Shown here: positions 27,189-35,773 of the stretch, piece by piece | How positions within the stretch are numbered: the first letter of the stretch is position 1 | How the letters are laid out: every line of letters begins with the position of its first letter | Assembly: GCF_001421715.1 (NCBI RefSeq) | Contig: NZ_LMKP01000005.1 | Coordinates: forward strand, 1 to 64,000 | Reading direction: 5' to 3' | Source: Sphingomonas sp. Leaf22 | GTDB taxonomy: Bacteria > Pseudomonadota > Alphaproteobacteria > Sphingomonadales > Sphingomonadaceae | Length of the DNA: 64,000 nucleotides | The notes under the pieces: generated by a model | Seen by the model: only the letters and a program-made list of their open reading frames with translations | What the model was told of the DNA's origin: nothing | Database searches by the model: none | Program-made: the position numbers and the translations under genes

Positions 27189-28144
27189 CGCTCTCGCCCC
27201 TCGCCTCGCTGATCGTGCGCCGGGTCGGCGCGTCGCTGGTCACGCTGCTGTTCGTATCGCTGGCGGTGTTCGGCATCGCGCAGTTGATGGAGGGCGACGT
27301 GGCCGAGGCGATCCTCGGCCAGAGCGCGACGCCCGAGGCGTTGGCCGGCCTGCGCGCGGCGATGCACCTCGATCAGCCGGCATGGGCACGCTATCTCGAC
27401 TGGGCGACCGGCGTGCTGACCGGCGATCCGGGGCGCTCGCTCATCACCGGGCTGCCGGTGTGGGAGATGATCGCCGCGCGGCTGCGCAATTCGCTGACGC
27501 TGGCCGGGCTGACCGCATTGGTGTCGGTGCCGTTCGCGCTGCTGCTCGGTATCGTCGCGGCGGTGAAACGCGGCACGGCGTTCGACCGCGCGATCAGCAT
27601 CGCGACGATCGGCATCGTCTCGGTCCCCGAATTCCTGATCGCGACGCTGGCGGTGATGCTGTTCGCGGTGACGCTGCGCTGGCTGCCGGCGCTGTCGTCG
27701 ACGCGCGACGTGCATTCGACATGGGACCTGTTGCGGGTCTTCGCGCTGCCGGTGTTCAGCCTCGCCTGTTTCGTGATGGCGCAGATGGTGCGGATGACGC
27801 GCGCGGCGGTGATCGACGCGCTCGACACCTCCTATGCGGAGGCGGCCCGGCTGAAGGGCTGTTCGCCCGCGCGCGTCGTGCTGCGCCATGCCCTGCCCAA
27901 TGCCGTCGGGCCGATCGCCAATGCGATCGCGCTCAGCCTGTCGACCTTGCTGGGGGGCGTGATCGTGGTCGAAATCATCTTCAACTATCCGGGCGTCGCG
28001 CGGCTGATGGTCGATGCGGTCGCGACCCGCGACCTGCCGCTGGTGCAGACCATCGCGATCATCTTCTGCATCGCCTATCTGGTGCTGGTCACGGCGGCCG
28101 ACGTCGTCGCCATCCTCGCCAACCCCCGGTTGCGCCGCCGATGA
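27185..28144 (+). CDS. ABC permease, DppB/OppB type
   Basis: The 319-residue inner-membrane protein has an N-terminal helix with RRVGASLVTLLFVSLAVFGIAQL, a periplasmic loop and five further helices. The cytoplasmic EAA loop is TSYAEAARLKGCSPARVVLRHALPNA, which contacts the ATPase. ATGA overlap with the binding-protein gene supports the start. It pairs with the DppC-type permease that follows. Confidence 0.92.
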   Translation: MTLSPLASLIVRRVGASLVTLLFVSLAVFGIAQLMEGDVAEAILGQSATPEALAGLRAAMHLDQPAWARYLDWATGVLTGDPGRSLITGLPVWEMIAARLRNSLTLAGLTALVSVPFALLLGIVAAVKRGTAFDRAISIATIGIVSVPEFLIATLAVMLFAVTLRWLPALSSTRDVHSTWDLLRVFALPVFSLACFVMAQMVRMTRAAVIDALDTSYAEAARLKGCSPARVVLRHALPNAVGPIANAIALSLSTLLGGVIVVEIIFNYPGVARLMVDAVATRDLPLVQTIAIIFCIAYLVLVTAADVVAILANPRLRRR

Positions 28145-28938
28145 GCAGGCTCGCGACCAGCGGCCGGATCGGCCTTGCCCTCGTGCTGCTGTGGGTGGCG
28201 GTGGCGCTGGCCGGTCCGGCGCTCGCCCCGCACGGCGTGGGGGAGATCATCGACCTCGACGTGTTCGGCCCGATCAGCCGCATGGCCCCGCTCGGCACCG
28301 ACTATCTCGGCCGCGATATGCTCAGCCGGGTGCTGTACGGCGCGCGCTACACGGTGTTCATCGCCTTCGTCGCGACCGCCATCGCCGTCGTGACCGGCGT
28401 GCTGCTCGGTCTTGCCGCGGCGGCGGGGGGGTGGGTCGACACGCTGCTGTCGCGGCTGTTCGACATCGTCATCGCCATTCCCAGCCTGATGTTCGCCCTC
28501 GTCGTGATCGCGGCGACGGGCGCGTCGATCCCGGTGCTGATCGGGACGCTGGCGGTGATCTATACCCCCGGTGCGTTCCGCACCGCGCGCGCGCTGGCGC
28601 TCGGCGTCATGGCGCTCGACTTCGTGTCCGCCGCCCGCGCGCGGGGCGAACGCCTGCCCTATATCGTGGTGCGCGAAGTGCTGCCCAACGTCACCGGGCC
28701 GCTCGCCGCCGATTTCGGGCTGCGCTTCGTGTTCGTCGTGCTGCTGCTCAGCGGGCTGTCGTTTCTGGGGCTGGGCGTACAGCCGCCCGACGCCGATCTG
28801 GGCGCACTGGTCCGCGAGAATATCGCCGGCCTCGGCTTCGGCGCGCCCGCCGTGCTGTTTCCGGCGGTGGCGATCGCCTCCCTCACCATCGGGATGAACC
28901 TGTTGATCGACTCCCTTCCCGGACGGCGGCGGCGATGA
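28141..28938 (+). CDS. ABC permease, DppC/OppC type
   Basis: The 265-residue protein has one N-terminal helix, the HPLGTDYLGRD-like motif (MAPLGTDYLGRDMLSRVLYGAR) typical of DppC proteins, four more helices and the EAA loop DFVSAARARGERLPYIVVREVLPNV. It starts with ATGA overlap after the DppB-type gene. Together the two permeases form the membrane channel of the importer. Confidence 0.92.
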   Translation: MSRLATSGRIGLALVLLWVAVALAGPALAPHGVGEIIDLDVFGPISRMAPLGTDYLGRDMLSRVLYGARYTVFIAFVATAIAVVTGVLLGLAAAAGGWVDTLLSRLFDIVIAIPSLMFALVVIAATGASIPVLIGTLAVIYTPGAFRTARALALGVMALDFVSAARARGERLPYIVVREVLPNVTGPLAADFGLRFVFVVLLLSGLSFLGLGVQPPDADLGALVRENIAGLGFGAPAVLFPAVAIASLTIGMNLLIDSLPGRRRR

Positions 28939-30725
28939 CCGCTCCGCTGGCGCGTATCGAGCATCTGCGCATCACCGCCACCGGCGAGGACGGGCGCGAG
29001 ATCGTGATCGTCCCCGACTGCACGCTGTCGGTGGCCCCTGGCGAAGTGCTGGCGCTGATCGGGGAATCGGGGTCGGGCAAGACGACCATCGCGTTGTCGC
29101 TGCTCGGCTATGCCCGGCCCGGCTGCCGCATCGCCGGCGGCATCATCGAGGTGGCGGGCCAGCGGCTCGACACGGCGAGTGCCGAGGAACTGCGCGGCAT
29201 GCGCGGTCGCACCGTCGCCTATGTCGCGCAGAGCGCTGCCGCCGCGTTCAATCCGTCGCTGACGATCATGGCGCAGGTCATCGAGCCCGCGCTGATCCAC
29301 GGCACGCTCGACCGGGCGGCGGCGGAGGAGAAGGCGAAGGCGCTGTTCCGACGTCTCGCTTTGCCCGATCCCGACGGCGTCGGCGCGCGCTATCCGCATC
29401 AGGTATCGGGCGGGCAGTTGCAGCGGCTGATGGCGGCGATGGCGCTCATCACCGATCCCAAGCTAGTGATCTTCGACGAACCGACCACCGCGCTCGACGT
29501 GACGACGCAGATCGAGGTGCTGAAGGCGTTCAAGGACGCCGTCCGCGATCTGGGCACCACCGCCGTCTATGTCACCCACGACCTGTCGGTGGTGGCGCAG
29601 ATTGCCGATCGCATCGCCGTGCTGAAGGGCGGCGAAGTCCAGGAACTCGGCACCACCGAACAGATCCTGTTCGCCCCGGCCCATGACTATAGCCGCGCGC
29701 TGGTCGCCGCCGCCGCGCCGCGCAAGCCCGCCGACGTTCCCGTTGCACAGGACCGGCCGCTGCTCGACCTGTGGGGCGTCGTCGCCGGCTATGGCGGGAC
29801 CAACCATGACGGCACCCCCCGCGTGAAGATCCTCGACGGGATCGACGTGACGATCCGGCGCGGACAGGTGCTGGGCGTGATCGGCGAATCGGGCTGCGGC
29901 AAGAGCACGCTGGCGCGCGTCGTCGCCGGGCTGCACGCGCCGACCGCCGGCCGCATCCTGCTGGACGGCAAGCCGCTCGCCCCCGTCGTCCGCCGCCGCT
30001 CGCGCGACGAACTGCGCCGGGTACAGATGGTGTTCCAGAGCGCCGACACCGCGCTCAACCCCGCGGTCAGCGTCGGCGCGGCGATCGCCCGCCCGCTCGC
30101 CTTCTACCATGGCATGGACCGCCGGTCGGCACGGGCGGAGGTCGCGCGGCTGCTCGACCTCGTCCGCCTGCCCGCCGCGCTTGCCGACCGGCTACCGGGC
30201 GAATTGTCGGGCGGGCAGAAGCAGCGCGTAAACCTCGCCCGCGCGCTGGCGGCGCGCCCCGAACTCCTGCTGTGCGACGAAGTGACCTCGGCGCTCGACC
30301 CGGTGGTCGCCGAAGCGGTGCTCGACCTGCTGATCGAGCTGCGCCGCGAACTCGGCCTCGCCTATATGTTCATCACCCATGATCTGGAGATCGTGCGCGC
30401 GATCAGCGACGATGTACTGGTGCTCTATGCCGGCCGCATCGCCGAACGGGTGACGCGCGACGGCGTCGGCCATGGCGCGCATCATCCCTATACCCGGCTG
30501 CTGACCGCATCGGTGCCCGAATTGCGCCCCGGCTGGCTGGAGCAAACCCCCGCCCGCGACGCGAACACGACCGGCGGCGCGCGGATGCGCGAGGTCGGGT
30601 GCAGTTTCGTATCACGCTGCCCGCTGGCGATCGATGCCTGTGCCACGCAGATGCCGCCGTTGCTGGCGGAGGGCGACCGGCACATCTTCTGCCACCGGTC
30701 GATCGAGACGCTGGCGGAGCAGTAG
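28935..30725 (+). CDS. fused DppD-DppF-type ABC ATPase
   Basis: The 596-residue protein joins two ATPase domains that in E. coli are separate (DppD and DppF). Domain 1 has Walker A GESGSGKTT, signature VSGGQLQRL and Walker B LVIFDEPTTALD. Domain 2 has GESGCGKST, LSGGQKQRV and LLLCDEVTSALD. The oligopeptide-type C-terminus (PYTRLLTASVPE, then GCSFVSRCPLAIDAC and HIFC) carries four cysteines of the kind that bind a [4Fe-4S] cluster in related Dpp/Opp ATPases. Note Glu-Val rather than Glu-Pro in the second Walker B. It completes the importer operon. Confidence 0.9.
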   Translation: MTAPLARIEHLRITATGEDGREIVIVPDCTLSVAPGEVLALIGESGSGKTTIALSLLGYARPGCRIAGGIIEVAGQRLDTASAEELRGMRGRTVAYVAQSAAAAFNPSLTIMAQVIEPALIHGTLDRAAAEEKAKALFRRLALPDPDGVGARYPHQVSGGQLQRLMAAMALITDPKLVIFDEPTTALDVTTQIEVLKAFKDAVRDLGTTAVYVTHDLSVVAQIADRIAVLKGGEVQELGTTEQILFAPAHDYSRALVAAAAPRKPADVPVAQDRPLLDLWGVVAGYGGTNHDGTPRVKILDGIDVTIRRGQVLGVIGESGCGKSTLARVVAGLHAPTAGRILLDGKPLAPVVRRRSRDELRRVQMVFQSADTALNPAVSVGAAIARPLAFYHGMDRRSARAEVARLLDLVRLPAALADRLPGELSGGQKQRVNLARALAARPELLLCDEVTSALDPVVAEAVLDLLIELRRELGLAYMFITHDLEIVRAISDDVLVLYAGRIAERVTRDGVGHGAHHPYTRLLTASVPELRPGWLEQTPARDANTTGGARMREVGCSFVSRCPLAIDACATQMPPLLAEGDRHIFCHRSIETLAEQ

Positions 30726-30801
30726 AAAAAGCCGGTTCGCCGTTACTCCGGGGCAGGCCGAGACCTCTGCGAAACTCGCAATCATCGCGAGAAAACTAGC
30801 C

Positions 30802-30880
30802 GTACCCCCGCGCAGGCGGGGGTCCAGAGCCAAGCAGAACAACGGCTTGCGCTTGGAACCCTGGACCCCCGCCTGCGCGG
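30802..30880. repeat. second REP-like palindrome, inverted and partly truncated
   Basis: The left arm 30802-30826 is identical to the 25-base arm at 20501. The right arm is intact for 19 bases (30862-30880) and then diverges. The 35-base centre starts with 19 bases that are the exact reverse complement of the end of the centre at 20526-20560, so this is the same element in the opposite orientation. Confidence 0.85.
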
Positions 30881-30937
30881 CACCTTCGCAAACGTCTGGG
30901 CCAGACCCGGGATGACGATCCCGCCATCACCCCCCGA

Positions 30938-31642
30938 TCAGGCGACCGCCGGCCGCCAGATCGCATAGACCTTCTTCACTTGCTCGCGGCTGTCCCACGA
31001 ACATTCGGCCCCATGTTCGACCAGAAAGATATCGCCCGTGGCAAAGGTCCCGCTGACCCCCGCCTCGTCGACGAAGGTCACGCTGCCGTCCAGCAGGTGC
31101 ATCAGTTCGTGATGGCGATAGCGCATGGCGATGCGGTGATAGGGCGTCGAATCCCATGTCCCGCAGATGAAGACCCCGTCGCTCGACAGGTAATCGGTAT
31201 GGTTGCGGCACGACGGCGTCGGCCCGACCAGCAGCTCGGCAAGCGGCGGATTGGACGGGACGAGCGCCGCATCCTCGTCGATCGGCACCACCGCGTCGGC
31301 GGCGGGCGTTTCGATCGCATGGCGCATCGCCAGCACGCGCGTGGCCGGTGCCGCTTCCCAGTCGAAGGCGACACCCGAAGGGAGGACCGCACTGCGTCCG
31401 GCGACCAGCGTGGTGCCACCGATGCGCAGCGATCCGGCGACGACGATCACGAATTCGTCGCCCGGCAGGCCCGCCACCGACCCCGCGCCGCCATCAAGCG
31501 CGACCAGATCGACCCCGCACGGCCCGTCGGTCAGCGGCAACGCGGCGCGCGCCGTCGCATAGTCGCCGGTGGCTGGCACCGCTGCCGTATCGGCAAAGGC
31601 GCGCAGGTCGATGAACGAGCGGACCTTGGTCGACACGCTCAA
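30938..31642 (-). CDS. cupin-domain protein (DUF861-like)
   Basis: The 234-residue protein has two cupin halves. The N-terminal half has DEFVIVVAGSLRIGG and LVAGRSAVLPSG. The C-terminal half has YRHHELMHLLDGSVTFVDE and FATGDIFLVEHGAECSWDSREQVKKVYAIWRP, the Cupin_3 signature. It may be a small-molecule isomerase, lyase or sensor; no catalytic assignment is possible. The TTG at 31642 overlaps the HAD stop as TTGA; a GTG at 31636 is an alternative start. Coupling to the HAD gene suggests one pathway. Confidence 0.75.
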   Translation of the reverse strand: MSVSTKVRSFIDLRAFADTAAVPATGDYATARAALPLTDGPCGVDLVALDGGAGSVAGLPGDEFVIVVAGSLRIGGTTLVAGRSAVLPSGVAFDWEAAPATRVLAMRHAIETPAADAVVPIDEDAALVPSNPPLAELLVGPTPSCRNHTDYLSSDGVFICGTWDSTPYHRIAMRYRHHELMHLLDGSVTFVDEAGVSGTFATGDIFLVEHGAECSWDSREQVKKVYAIWRPAVA

Positions 31643-32301
31643 AGCCCGACCAGTCCCGGCAGGCCGGCAAGGCTGGGAATGTCATGGACCTGATAATAGG
31701 GGTTCAGCGGTTCGTGACCGCGATTGACGAACGCCTTGTCCTTGATGCCCAGATCGAACGCCGTCATCTGATCGTAGCGGAAGCTCGAGGAGACGTGCAG
31801 CACGTCCTCCGGCCCGCAGCCCAGCTGATCGAACATATATTCGAACGCCTGCATCCGCGGCTTGTAGGCCTGCGCTTCCTCGGCGGTGTAGACGGCGTGG
31901 AACGGCGCCTCCAGCTTTTCGACGCTGTGCGGGATCAGGTCGACCATCGAATTCGACAGGATGACCAGCGGATATTCGGCGGCGACGCGCTTGAGCGGCT
32001 CGACGACGTCCGGATGCGGGCCCCAGGTCGGCACGGCAGCATAGACCTCGGCCGCATCGCTGTCGCGATATTCGATGTTCCACCGCTTGCAGGTCCGGCG
32101 CAACGACGCTTCGACGACATCGCGATACGGCTTCCATGCGCCCAGCACCTCGTCGAGACGATAGGCGGAAAAGTCGTCGGTGAAGCGCTGCAGATCGGCT
32201 TCGGCGACACGATCGGCGTAGATGCGGCGGGCGACCGGTGCCATCTCGAAATAGATCAGCGTGCCATAGCAGTCGAACGTGATATATTTAGGACGAAGCA
32301 C
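31639..32301 (-). CDS. HAD-superfamily hydrolase, haloacid dehalogenase type II-like
   Basis: The 220-residue protein begins with HAD motif I, YITFDCYGTLI, with nucleophile D10. Motif II is VILSNS, motif III the lysine in AQAYKPRMQAFEYM, and motif IV the end region SSSFRYDQMTAFDLGIK. The DCYGTL form and helical cap match type II L-2-haloacid dehalogenases, though many relatives are phosphatases. I chose the GTG at 32301, preceded by AAGGGGG. It is divergent from the aldehyde dehydrogenase operon and coupled to the cupin gene. Confidence 0.82.
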   Translation of the reverse strand: MLRPKYITFDCYGTLIYFEMAPVARRIYADRVAEADLQRFTDDFSAYRLDEVLGAWKPYRDVVEASLRRTCKRWNIEYRDSDAAEVYAAVPTWGPHPDVVEPLKRVAAEYPLVILSNSMVDLIPHSVEKLEAPFHAVYTAEEAQAYKPRMQAFEYMFDQLGCGPEDVLHVSSSFRYDQMTAFDLGIKDKAFVNRGHEPLNPYYQVHDIPSLAGLPGLVGL

Positions 32302-32747
32302 GGTTGGCCCCCTTTGCGAAGTCGTTGTGGAATGGCCGGATATTGGCGGCGGAAACGCGGCAGAAATACTTGTTTCCGCGGCTTTCGCGCGGCGAAGCGA
32401 ACGACGTTGACCGCCGGCCGGCATAAAATGCCGGGCCTTATGGGTCACGCCGTGCGGCATAGGTCGTCGGTTCGACAGGTGTTGACACACCGACATCCGA
32501 TCCGCGTTCCGACGGGCCACTTCCCACTGGCCACCGCCTGCGTGACCACCGCCGACGTCCCACCGCGCCGACAGCAGAAAATAGCGCGTTGCCGTTGAAA
32601 ACCACTGGCAACGCCGCTTCGCCATCGCCGGAATGCCGTTTGAGGCCCTGTTTTCGAACGCGTCTGCCGTTCGCTTGCCGGTAGACTTGCGTCCATAGGC
32701 GGCCTCCGGTCCCGCTGCCCCTTCGGGTAAACGGACATGCGCACAGG
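32302..32747. promoter_or_regulatory. second divergent control region of the island
   Basis: These 446 bases lie between the HAD-cupin genes and the aldehyde dehydrogenase operon. They contain the palindrome at 32418-32434 and a further CGGCATA at 32455. A TTGACA occurs near 32480. No gene is supportable. Confidence 0.55.
32418..32434. promoter_or_regulatory. palindromic candidate operator CCGGCAT-AAA-ATGCCGG
   Basis: Two 7-base arms are perfect reverse complements around AAA. One half (CGGCATAA..TGC) matches the reverse strand of the 15-mer shared by 20417 and 24331 (CGGCATAATCTGC). It could be a symmetric version of the same regulator site. Confidence 0.35.
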
Positions 32748-34181
32748 ATGGACATGACGGACGACAGGTCGGGACAATTCTATATCGATGGCGGCTGGTG
32801 CGATCCGGCCGGTGACGCGCTGCGCATCGCCGTGATCGATCCCGCGACCGAAACGCAGATCGGCACCATCGCCGCCGGTTCTGCCGCCGATGTCGACCGC
32901 GCGGTGGCAGCCGCGCTGCGGGCGTTCGATCGCTGGTCGATCTCCCCGGTCGCCGAGCGGATCGCACTGCTCGAACGGATCGCGGCGCTGATGGAACGAC
33001 GCGCCGAAGCCTTTGCGCAGGCGATCGCTCTGGAAATGGGGGCGGCGATCGGCTTTGCCCGCGCGTCGCAGGTGCCGTTCGCCATCGCCCATGTCCGCGC
33101 ACAGATCGATGTGCTGCGCGGCTATCGGTTCGAACGGCCCGACACCGGGTTCACGCTGGTCAAGGAAGCGATCGGCGTCTGCGCGCTGATCACCCCGTGG
33201 AACTGGCCGCTGTACCAGATCACGGCCAAGGTTGCTCCGGCCATCGCCGCAGGATGCCCGGTGGTGCTGAAACCCAGCGAGATGTCGCCGTACAGCGCGC
33301 TGCTGTTCGCCGAGGTCGTCCACGATGCCGGGCTGCCGGCGGGCGTGTTTAATCTGGTCAACGGGTCCGGCGAGGCGGTGGGGGCGGCGTTGTCGGCGCA
33401 TCCCGATGTCGCGATGATCTCGATCACCGGATCGACCCGCGCCGGCGTGCTGGTCGCGCAGGCGGCGGCGGTCAGCGTCAAGCGCGTCGTGCAGGAACTG
33501 GGCGGCAAATCACCCAACCTGTTCCTCGACGACGCCGATTTCGCGACCGCGATCCCGCGCGGCGTGATGGCCGGCATGCGCAATGTCGGCCAGTCGTGCA
33601 GCGCACCGACCCGGTTGCTGGTCCCCGCCGCCCGGCTGGACGAGGTCGAGGCACTGGCGGCACAGGCCGCCAGCGAATGGCGCGTCGGAGCGCCCACCGA
33701 CGAAGCGACCACGATGGGCCCGATCGCCAACGCCGCGCAGTACGCCCGCGTGCAGGCGATGATCGAAGCGGGCCTGGCCGAGGGGGCCAGGCTGATCTGC
33801 GGCGGCCCCGGCCGCCCCGCCGACCTCAACCGTGGCTATTATGTCCGTCCGACGATCTTTTCGGGGGTGACCCGCGACATGCGGATCGCGCGTGAGGAGA
33901 TTTTCGGGCCGGTGCTGTGCATCATGCCCTATGCCGACGATGCGGACGCCGTCACGCTGGCCAACGACACCGTCTACGGTCTTGGCGCGCACGTCCAGTC
34001 GGGCGATGCGGCACGCGCGCAGGCGGTTGCCCGGCGCATCCGGTCGGGACAGGTCCATATCAACTATCCGGCATGGACCGCGCACGCGCCGTTCGGCGGC
34101 TACAAGCAATCGGGCAATGGCCGCGAATATGGCGTCCATGGCTTTGAGGAATATCTGGAAACCAAGGCGATCCTGGCATGA
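32748..34181 (+). CDS. NAD(P)+-dependent aldehyde dehydrogenase
   Basis: The 477-residue enzyme has LITPWNWPLYQITAKVAPAIAAG, the VVLKPSE cofactor strand, base E250 in QELGGKSPN and catalytic C284 in NVGQSCSAPTR, with the C-terminal GGYKQSGNGREYG. The single-Cys active site GQSCSAPTR is nearer to betaine/general aldehyde dehydrogenases of the DUF-like 3-succinoylsemialdehyde-pyridine group than to GabD. The ATG at 32748 is the first of two near the 5' end. It leads a five-gene operon and would oxidise an aldehyde made by the flavin or PLP enzymes. Confidence 0.88.
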   Translation: MDMTDDRSGQFYIDGGWCDPAGDALRIAVIDPATETQIGTIAAGSAADVDRAVAAALRAFDRWSISPVAERIALLERIAALMERRAEAFAQAIALEMGAAIGFARASQVPFAIAHVRAQIDVLRGYRFERPDTGFTLVKEAIGVCALITPWNWPLYQITAKVAPAIAAGCPVVLKPSEMSPYSALLFAEVVHDAGLPAGVFNLVNGSGEAVGAALSAHPDVAMISITGSTRAGVLVAQAAAVSVKRVVQELGGKSPNLFLDDADFATAIPRGVMAGMRNVGQSCSAPTRLLVPAARLDEVEALAAQAASEWRVGAPTDEATTMGPIANAAQYARVQAMIEAGLAEGARLICGGPGRPADLNRGYYVRPTIFSGVTRDMRIAREEIFGPVLCIMPYADDADAVTLANDTVYGLGAHVQSGDAARAQAVARRIRSGQVHINYPAWTAHAPFGGYKQSGNGREYGVHGFEEYLETKAILA

Positions 34182-35353
34182 CGACAGCAACCCTGACCCA
34201 CAAGACGCAGACCGACGGCGCGACGCTGTCGACCGTCGAGACGCCGTGCCTGATCCTCGACATCGATCGGATGGACCGCAACATCGCCCGGCTGCGCGCG
34301 CATCTGTCGCCGATGGGGGTCACGCTGCGTCCGCATCTGAAGACCGGCAAGTCGATCGAGGTCGCGCAACGGCTGATGGAAAGCCCGGCGGGACCAGCGA
34401 CGGTATCGACGCTGAAGGAAGCCGAACAATTTGCCGACGCCGGCGTCCGCGACCTGATCTATGCGGTCGGCATCGCCCCCGACAAGCTGTCGCGCGTCCT
34501 CGCGCTGCGCGAACGCGGCGTCGATATCGCGGTGGTGCTCGACACGGTCGAACAGGCGGAGGCGGTCGCAGCCACATCGGTGGCGGCGGGCACCGCCATT
34601 CCCGCGCTGATCGAAATCGACTGCGACGGCCACCGCTCGGGCGTGTTGCCCGACGACAGCGCCGCGCTGATCGCGATCGGTCGCGCGCTGGTGGCCGGCG
34701 GCGAACTGCGCGGGGTCATGACCCATGCCGGCGGCAGCTATGCCGCGCGAAGCCCCGAAGAACTACGTCGCTATGCCGAGGCCGAGCGCAAGAGCGTGGT
34801 CGATGCGGCGGCGACGCTGCGGGATGCCGGTCTGCCTTGTCCGGTGGTCAGCGTCGGATCGACCCCGACCGCGCATTTCGCCACCGACCTGACCGGCGTG
34901 ACCGAGGTGCGGGCCGGCGTGTTCGTGTTCTTCGACCTGGTGATGCACGGCATCGGCGTCTGCGCGATCGACGATATCGCCCTGTCCGTGCTCGGCACCG
35001 TCATCGGGTTTCAGAAGGAAAAGGGCTGGATCCTGATCGACGCCGGATGGATGGCGATGTCGCGCGATCGCGGCACCGCCAGACAGCCGGTCGATCAGGG
35101 CTATGGCGTGGTCTGCACGCTGGACGGCACGCCCTATCCCGACCTGATCCTCGCCGATGCCAATCAGGAACATGGCATCATTACCGTTCGTCCCGGATCG
35201 GACGGCCAGCTGCCCCCGCTTCGCATCGGTGACCGGGTGCGCGTGCTGCCCAACCATGCCTGTTCGACCGGCGCGCAGCATCCCGCCTATCACGTCGTCC
35301 ATGGCGACGATCCGGCGATCGCGGCGACCTGGCCACGTTTCGGAGGGTGGTGA
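34178..35353 (+). CDS. DSD1/D-threonine aldolase-family PLP enzyme
   Basis: The 391-residue protein has an alanine-racemase-like N-terminal barrel with the PLP lysine K55 in RPHLKTGKS and a C-terminal domain with LPNHACSTG. H360 and C362 of that motif match the zinc ligands of eukaryotic-type D-serine dehydratase and D-threonine aldolases. Such enzymes eliminate or cleave beta-hydroxy D-amino acids. The ATG overlaps the aldehyde dehydrogenase stop as ATGA. An aldolase product aldehyde would suit the enzyme upstream. Substrate is inferred only by class. Confidence 0.85.
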   Translation: MTTATLTHKTQTDGATLSTVETPCLILDIDRMDRNIARLRAHLSPMGVTLRPHLKTGKSIEVAQRLMESPAGPATVSTLKEAEQFADAGVRDLIYAVGIAPDKLSRVLALRERGVDIAVVLDTVEQAEAVAATSVAAGTAIPALIEIDCDGHRSGVLPDDSAALIAIGRALVAGGELRGVMTHAGGSYAARSPEELRRYAEAERKSVVDAAATLRDAGLPCPVVSVGSTPTAHFATDLTGVTEVRAGVFVFFDLVMHGIGVCAIDDIALSVLGTVIGFQKEKGWILIDAGWMAMSRDRGTARQPVDQGYGVVCTLDGTPYPDLILADANQEHGIITVRPGSDGQLPPLRIGDRVRVLPNHACSTGAQHPAYHVVHGDDPAIAATWPRFGGW

Positions 35354-35354
35354 G

Positions 35355-35750
35355 ATGCGCGATCTGATCCAGCCGGTGCTGACCGCTGACGCCCCCGCCC
35401 CCGCCGGCCATTATGCGCAGGCGGTGCGTGCGGGCGATCACCTCTACATCTCGGGCCAGCTGCCGATCCGTGCGGACGGCGCGAAGCTCGACGACCTGCC
35501 GTTCGAGGCGCAGGCGGCGCAGGCGATCGACAATATGCTGGCGATCCTGACCGCGGCCGGGGGCAGCCCCGCCCACCTCGCGCGCGTCACCGCCTATATC
35601 GTCGGCGTCGACAACTGGCCGCGCTTCAACGGCGTCTATGCCGAAAAGCTGGGGCAGGCACGTCCGGCGCGTACCGTCGTGCCGGTGCCCAAACTGCATT
35701 ACGGCTTTCTGGTCGAAATCGACGCCGTCGCGCTGCTACCGCGCGACTGA
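35355..35750 (+). CDS. RidA-family enamine/imine deaminase
   Basis: The 131-residue protein has the YjgF/YER057c/UK114 fold: LYISGQLPIRADG, the helix AAQAIDNMLAILTAAGG, VTAYIVGVDNWPRFNGVY and PARTVVPV with the conserved arginine R106. RidA enzymes hydrolyse reactive enamines and imines made by PLP or flavin amino-acid enzymes. It begins one base after the stop of the PLP enzyme, after a GGAGG site, so it probably handles that enzyme's 2-aminoacrylate-like product or imines from the FAD oxidase. Confidence 0.88.
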   Translation: MRDLIQPVLTADAPAPAGHYAQAVRAGDHLYISGQLPIRADGAKLDDLPFEAQAAQAIDNMLAILTAAGGSPAHLARVTAYIVGVDNWPRFNGVYAEKLGQARPARTVVPVPKLHYGFLVEIDAVALLPRD

Positions 35751-35773
35751 CCCTTTCATCGGTGGAGTTTTCC

